From a bacterium (lineage in GTDB: Bacteria > Patescibacteriota > Gracilibacteria > BD1-5 > UBA6164): a stretch of DNA of 64,000 nt. The stretch covers positions 62,001 to 126,000 of the forward strand of contig JAGXIW010000006.1 of assembly GCA_024635475.1 (NCBI GenBank). The letters are read 5' to 3'. Positions 60,079 through 64,000 of the stretch are shown here, in pieces (within the stretch, counting starts at the first letter, position 1; the number at the start of each line of letters is the position of its first letter). The position numbers were made by a program, and so were the translations under genes. The notes below the pieces were generated by a model. It worked only from the letters and a program-made list of their open reading frames with translations, had not been told where the DNA came from and ran no database searches.

Positions 60079-61611
60079 TTATTGTATTTGTTTTACTTTT
60101 GTGTAATAAGTTTCTATTCATTGATACCTTTCCAATACAACTACTTTTGAATTAGGTAAAATTATTCATTCATTATTTGTTTTTGGTAATTTTTTTAATT
60201 TACCTGAAAAATCAATAAGAATTTCTAATTCTTCTTTTGGTACTCAAAAATTAACAGCAATTGATAATTTTGAAACATCCTTTATTCTTCATTCTTTTCA
60301 TATAATATATATTTCAAATTCATCTCATATAAAAGCATCTTTTTTATTATTAGCAACAGATGTAAATGCTTCTAAATTAATTTCTTTTCAAACTTCTTTT
60401 TTCCACCCTTCCCATTTATCTCCTCTTAATATAAATCCATTTTCTCAAGGTTTTAAATCTGGCATTTTTTCTAGTGCTTGCTCCATTTTTCAAATAATTC
60501 TTTTTGTAGCTTCAATATTTTGAGGAGTAAGACTTTTCAATACTTCTTTTTCTCATCTCATAAAAGCATTTAATTTTTTATATATAGTTTTGTCAGTATA
60601 TGAAAATATCAATAATGCTTCTTCTCTATTTAAATTTGGAGTTTGTTTTATAGCTTCATCTATCATTTTATTATAATCTACTCACTTTTTATGTAAATCC
60701 TTAAATCTTCTTAATAAATCACCTCACAAAAATCTTTCATTAATTAATCAACTTTCAAGAATATCTCTTGTAAAACTTTCAGGAAGTCATAATTGTTCTA
60801 GTCATTTTATTTGTCTTTCCATATCAACTTTTTTCGAAACTTCTGCTGTTTTAAGTTCCTGTTTTGGAATTATTTCATCAACTTTTCTTCAAGTTTCACT
60901 TACTACCAACTTAATTTCTGGACTTGCAACAATACTTTCTTTAGATGTGTGTGGTCTTAATCTTGCAATTTCTTTCATTCAAAGTTTTAGTCACTTTTTT
61001 CATACTGCTAATCATAATCAAACTCAAGTTGTTAAAAGTCATAGTTGTGCTACTGATTTTCATTTTTCATAAGCATTTCAATCAAACAAATTCCATACTG
61101 ATTCTCATAATCATTGTGCCATTTTTTTAATTCATTCCCAACTTGTTAATTGTTTCAAACTTTCAATTATTACTTTTCAATTTGTATTATATATTTCAAT
61201 TGCAAGTTCATAATTTCATATCACAAGTTCATCAACTATTCATTTTAGAAAATTTTGAATTTTTGAATTCTTTGCTTGATTCTCATTTATTCAAATTTTT
61301 TCATAAATCATTGTTTTTGCTTCTTGTATAATTACTTCTTTATCTATACTTTCTCTTGTTTTTAAAATTTCTCTTTGTTTTAATTCTTTTAATAGATCTA
61401 TTCTTTCAACATTTTGCCTTTTTAATAATTCCTTTATCTCTCTTAGTAATTTATTATAATCTTCCTGTGAAATTCATTCTCATATTCTACTCTCAACATA
61501 TTTTCTAGCTTTATCTTTAATTTGATTTTCGTTAAATCAATCGGGGATTTTATCACTTTTGACATCAATTCAATTGATATACTCATTATAATTTCAAAAA
61601 ACTTCTGCCAT
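60079..61611 (-). CDS. Putative ADP-ribosyltransferase toxin, polymorphic-toxin-like
   Basis: The N-terminal 150 residues of this 510-aa protein are charged and helical. A glycine-rich hydrophobic segment (QLGLLTTGVGLGLAVG) near residue 195 follows a NAYEKGKSVA motif typical of pre-toxin linkers. The last ~130 residues fit the ART exoenzyme fold: ENGFILRGDKW (Arg near 396), EAFTSVANNKKDAF (S-T-S region near 415), FEIYIIGKEGR and NEGIILPNSKVVVLE, which resembles the ExE-turn EVLLPRGTKF. At the last catalytic Glu position a Gly (TGA) aligns by eye. No signal peptide is seen. Confidence 0.5.
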
Positions 61612-61941
61612 AATAAAAATCAAAATAAAATAGTTTTTTTAGAAAAAGTGTATCATATATATTTAAAGTTTGCAAAAAATTGAATTAAAAAAGACTGGAT
61701 AAAATCCAGTTTTCTTTAACTATTAATCAATTATTTTTCTATTTTTGAAGCCAAAACTATATTAAAAACCCTTACAATAGTATCTCTATCAATACTATCA
61801 AAGTTTTGCTATCTAATTTTACAAATATAAGTACCAAAAGATAAATCTAAACCTACTATAATTATTTTAAATGTATATCTATGAGAAAAGGTATTATTCA
61901 TTAATGGTGGACTCTTTATTAGTAAAAATTTGAAAACTTTG
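61612..61941. other. 330-bp gap between the toxin-like gene and the Nudix gene
   Basis: This holds the putative upstream region of the toxin-like gene, a terminator hairpin at 61694-61710 and about 200 bp without a convincing gene. A 30-codon minus-strand frame at 61809-61901 ends in TAG and looks like a remnant rather than a gene. Confidence 0.6.
61694..61710 (-). terminator. Intrinsic terminator
   Basis: Stem ACTGGAT/ATCCAGT with a 3-nt loop followed on the minus strand by a CTTTTTT tract. It would stop transcription entering from the Nudix side, so the toxin-like gene needs its own promoter. Confidence 0.8.
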
Positions 61942-62029
61942 TTAGAATAACAATTTTTCAACAAATTTTAATACTTTTGGAATATCTTCTTTGAATGATT
62001 TTGGATTATTATCAATCATTTTTTGTATT
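61942..62029. repeat. 88-bp direct repeat, right copy (within Nudix gene)
   Basis: This is the intact 3' end of the Nudix gene. Its partner is at 59182-59269. The two bracket the ART-like gene pair, as attL and attR would bracket an integrated island. Confidence 0.9.
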
Positions 62030-62451
62030 TCTACTAAATTATAAAAATCATATGATTCAACTCATTCATTTTTATTTGGATTAATTTCCCCATCATAATG
62101 CAATTTATATATTTGCATAAAACTTGAAATTCAATCTTTTGGAGTTAGTTTTTTAAGTAATATTGGATTAAATCATGTTATATTCAACTCTTCACTTAAT
62201 CACCTATAAACTGCATCATCATAAGATTCTCATGAAACAACATGTTCTCAGCAAGAAAAATCATAACAACCAGGAAAGATTTTTCTTTTCATATCTCTTT
62301 TTGGTAACAAAATACGATTAAAATTATCAATCACAAAACAATTAACTACTCTATAATTTTGTAATCATTTTTTGTATATTGTATCTCTATCCTCAACTCA
62401 TATTACTTCATCATTTTCATTAACAAGATCTAAATATTCAACTTTTTTCAT
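61942..62451 (-). CDS. Nudix hydrolase
   Basis: This 169-aa protein has a Nudix box CGEHVVSGESYDDAVYRGLSEELNI at about residues 70-94 that fits GX5EX7REUXEEXGU, except that the Arg-Glu is changed to Gly-Leu-Ser-Glu-Glu spacing at RGLSEELN. A CYDFSCGE start and KRDMKRKIFPGC recall the isopentenyl-diphosphate isomerase branch. The substrate is not decidable. The last 28 codons plus stop form the right copy of the 88-bp direct repeat. Confidence 0.85.
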
Positions 62452-62512
62452 ATTTAATAATTATAAATACACTTCATTAAATATATATATAATTCTTTTT
62501 AAATCAATGTAA

Positions 62513-62534
62513 ATTGTAATTTGAAGTGCAACAC
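62513..62534. other. Possible insertion-sequence end
   Basis: ATTGTAATTTGAAGTGCAAC near here resembles the terminal inverted repeats of IS30-like elements, which often contain TTTGAAGTGCAAC or similar. No transposase or second end is seen, so this is a weak suggestion of a remnant next to the foreign gene. Confidence 0.25.
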
Positions 62535-62577
62535 TCTAAAAAATGAAATATACTAGAAATGTCACTATATGATAAAA

Positions 62578-62608
62578 TGATTAAGTAAGATAATTTACTA
62601 CTTAATCA
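62578..62608. repeat. Inverted repeat TGATTAAGTA/TACTTAATCA
   Basis: 10-bp perfect arms with an 11-nt loop upstream of the radical-SAM gene. There is no strong T-run after it, so it may be an operator or the end of a mobile segment. Confidence 0.4.
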
Positions 62609-62693
62609 AAAAATATCCCAGATTAAAAAATTTGCATTTTTTAATAAAAAAGAGTAAAATAGAAATGTCAATAAAATTTAATAATAAAAATTA

Positions 62694-64000
62694 ATGCAAA
62701 ATAATTTTAGCTTAATGGCACTTTCTGCACCTCATTGGGTAAAAAAGGCAACATCTGAAAGTTTAAGTCTAAATACAAAAACTCCTTTTTCTTTACAAAA
62801 TGCTGTTCGTTTAGCAACGAGCAAAGCTATGAATGGTGAAGGACATCTCGGTACCTCTAATTGGTCATCAAAAGAAAATCTGAGAGATACGGTTTTTATG
62901 ATGCAATATTGGGAGGATGAAAAAGAAATGCTTAAAAATAAACTTCTAGAGATTAAGCCCAATGTTTTATTTATAGGAGCAATGACACTATCTTTCCCAG
63001 GCTCTATTGAAGTCGCAAAACTTGCAAAAGATGTTTTGGGGGATGATGTGTTTATTGTTTTGGGTGGAAAACATGCAAACGAAACTTTTTATGAAGATTG
63101 TGAATTAGGGATTTCTAACCATAATGGATCACCCATAAAATTAATGGAAGAAAATAAAATACCAAAGGTATTCGACTTAGTGTGTTCTGGTTATTGCGAA
63201 GAACTTATAGCAGAAGTGGCTGAAAAAATAGGAAATTTAATTTCAGAAGGTAAAAAAACGAAAGAAATATACAAGGAAATGCCTGCTCTTACCGAAACAG
63301 CAAATGGTAACTGGAGAGTAGGTTGGATCACGGATAATAAAAGACATGAATATCAAAGTGAAGGAAAACCTATTGATTATAGTGAAATGCCAGTGCCCGC
63401 AGAATTATTTGGAATCAAAGAATCTTTCCAAGTATACGAGACAGAGTTGACTGCTCATGCATCTAGCGACACATCGCACGGTTGTATTTTTAATTGTAGC
63501 TTTTGCAGTGAAAGTGCTAAGATAAACGGTCAATTGCAAGACAAAAATCATTCAGCCGCAAGACTTTTTAGACAATTAAAGAAAATAAAAGAAACTGCTT
63601 TAGCGGAGAACTATACAGAGTCAATTTCTGCCTTCGTTGAAGATTCTACTTTGCTCAATATTTACAAGGACCCGTCGCAAATGTATGAGTTAGCTAGATT
63701 ATTAAAGGAAGATGGTTTAAAAATAAAGTTCGGTGGTCAATTCACAGTAGATGAGCTATTAGATCCAAAAATCCAACAAGCCCTAAAAGAATTAAAAGAG
63801 GTCGGATTGTCTTACATATTTACTGGTATGGAAACTGGCGACGAAAAAGTTGCACAGAAAATGTCCAAAAATAAAGATCAGCAAGAATTATCTTGGATTG
63901 AAAAAAATGAAAAAGCTATTATTGTCCTTCGTGATTTAGGCATAAAATATGGTATCTCTGTATTAATAGGACTTGGCGAAAATTCAGAAACAAGATCTCA
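62694..64000 (+). CDS. Cobalamin-binding radical SAM protein, partial, horizontally acquired
   Basis: The visible 435 residues start at an ATG at 62694 and run off the window. A B12-binding-like Rossmann domain is suggested by PNVLFIGAMTLSFPGSIEVA and VFIVLGGKHANETF. This is followed by the radical SAM cluster HGCIFNCSFCSES (CxxxCxxC) near residue 263 and by FTGMETGDEKVAQKM and VLIGLGE segments. Every Gly seen is GGN; no in-frame TGA occurs, unlike the neighbours, and the GC content is higher. It therefore looks newly acquired from a standard-code donor. The reaction is unknown. Confidence 0.85.
   Translation, partial: MQNNFSLMALSAPHWVKKATSESLSLNTKTPFSLQNAVRLATSKAMNGEGHLGTSNWSSKENLRDTVFMMQYWEDEKEMLKNKLLEIKPNVLFIGAMTLSFPGSIEVAKLAKDVLGDDVFIVLGGKHANETFYEDCELGISNHNGSPIKLMEENKIPKVFDLVCSGYCEELIAEVAEKIGNLISEGKKTKEIYKEMPALTETANGNWRVGWITDNKRHEYQSEGKPIDYSEMPVPAELFGIKESFQVYETELTAHASSDTSHGCIFNCSFCSESAKINGQLQDKNHSAARLFRQLKKIKETALAENYTESISAFVEDSTLLNIYKDPSQMYELARLLKEDGLKIKFGGQFTVDELLDPKIQQALKELKEVGLSYIFTGMETGDEKVAQKMSKNKDQQELSWIEKNEKAIIVLRDLGIKYGISVLIGLGENSETRS

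Noticed and set aside
61809-61901. 30-codon frame in the toxin-Nudix gap
   Set aside because: Too short, ends in TAG, no family and no conserved features; at most a remnant.

Overview
The window is about 64 kb of very AT-rich DNA from a bacterium that reads UGA as glycine (NCBI code 25). It is most probably a member of Candidatus Absconditabacteria (SR1) or Gracilibacteria (BD1-5) in the Candidate Phyla Radiation. The evidence is direct. Nearly every gene is broken by TGA under the standard code but opens into a full-length, recognisable protein when TGA is read as Gly, and these glycines fall in invariant motif positions such as Walker A loops, the patatin GGG loop and the UppS DGNRRWA motif. 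Genes end in TAA or TAG. Leaders are AT-rich with no clear Shine-Dalgarno sequence.

Layout. From 1 to 24585 every gene is on the minus strand. dnaA lies at 23158-24585, and 24586-24781 is a divergent intergenic region that may hold the replication origin. Reading leftward from dnaA come a DUF4012 protein and a DEDDh exonuclease (to 20421), then a surface group (10284-20312): a lysozyme-like protein, a secreted protein, a possible cysteine hydrolase, a thrombospondin-type-3-repeat protein, a giant DUF2339 membrane protein and a C39-type peptidase. Beyond these is a lipid locus (596-10280): 4'-phosphopantetheinyl transferase, MFS transporter, CPBP protease, a PlsC acyltransferase fused to an acyl-carrier domain, a beta-propeller protein, two small membrane proteins, an acyl-CoA/acyl-ACP ligase and a patatin phospholipase. 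Together these look like a self-contained module for salvaging fatty acids or lysophospholipids.

Right of the divergent region, plus-strand genes encode a lytic transglycosylase, threonine synthase, RNase P RNA, adenylate kinase, a THUMP-type RNA methyltransferase and a Cys/His-rich conserved protein. From 30 to 45 kb the strands alternate: rhodanese, phosphodiester glycosidase, a huge prepilin-like protein with 192-bp tandem repeats, an RlmD-type methyltransferase, an ABC exporter, an OLD-type ATPase/nuclease, a cNMP-binding protein, PilT, UppS, VKOR, an RsmB-type methyltransferase and a U32-like protein. From 45 to 59 kb mostly minus-strand housekeeping and stress genes follow: metG, a DUF2304-GT2 glycosyltransferase, secD, yidD, a MarR regulator, a DedA protein, MsrAB, ChaB, an SLH protein, a HAD hydrolase and a frameshifted short-chain dehydrogenase.

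The right end is accessory DNA. A putative ADP-ribosyltransferase toxin gene and a downstream partner (59249-61611) are bracketed by an 88-bp direct repeat that duplicates the 3' end of a Nudix gene. After this comes a cobalamin-binding radical-SAM gene (62694 to the window end) with no UGA-glycine codons in the visible part, a sign of recent transfer from a standard-code organism. A dispersed palindromic repeat occurs at about 9.5, 39.5 and 50.5 kb. No tRNA, rRNA, CRISPR array or intact transposase gene was recognised.
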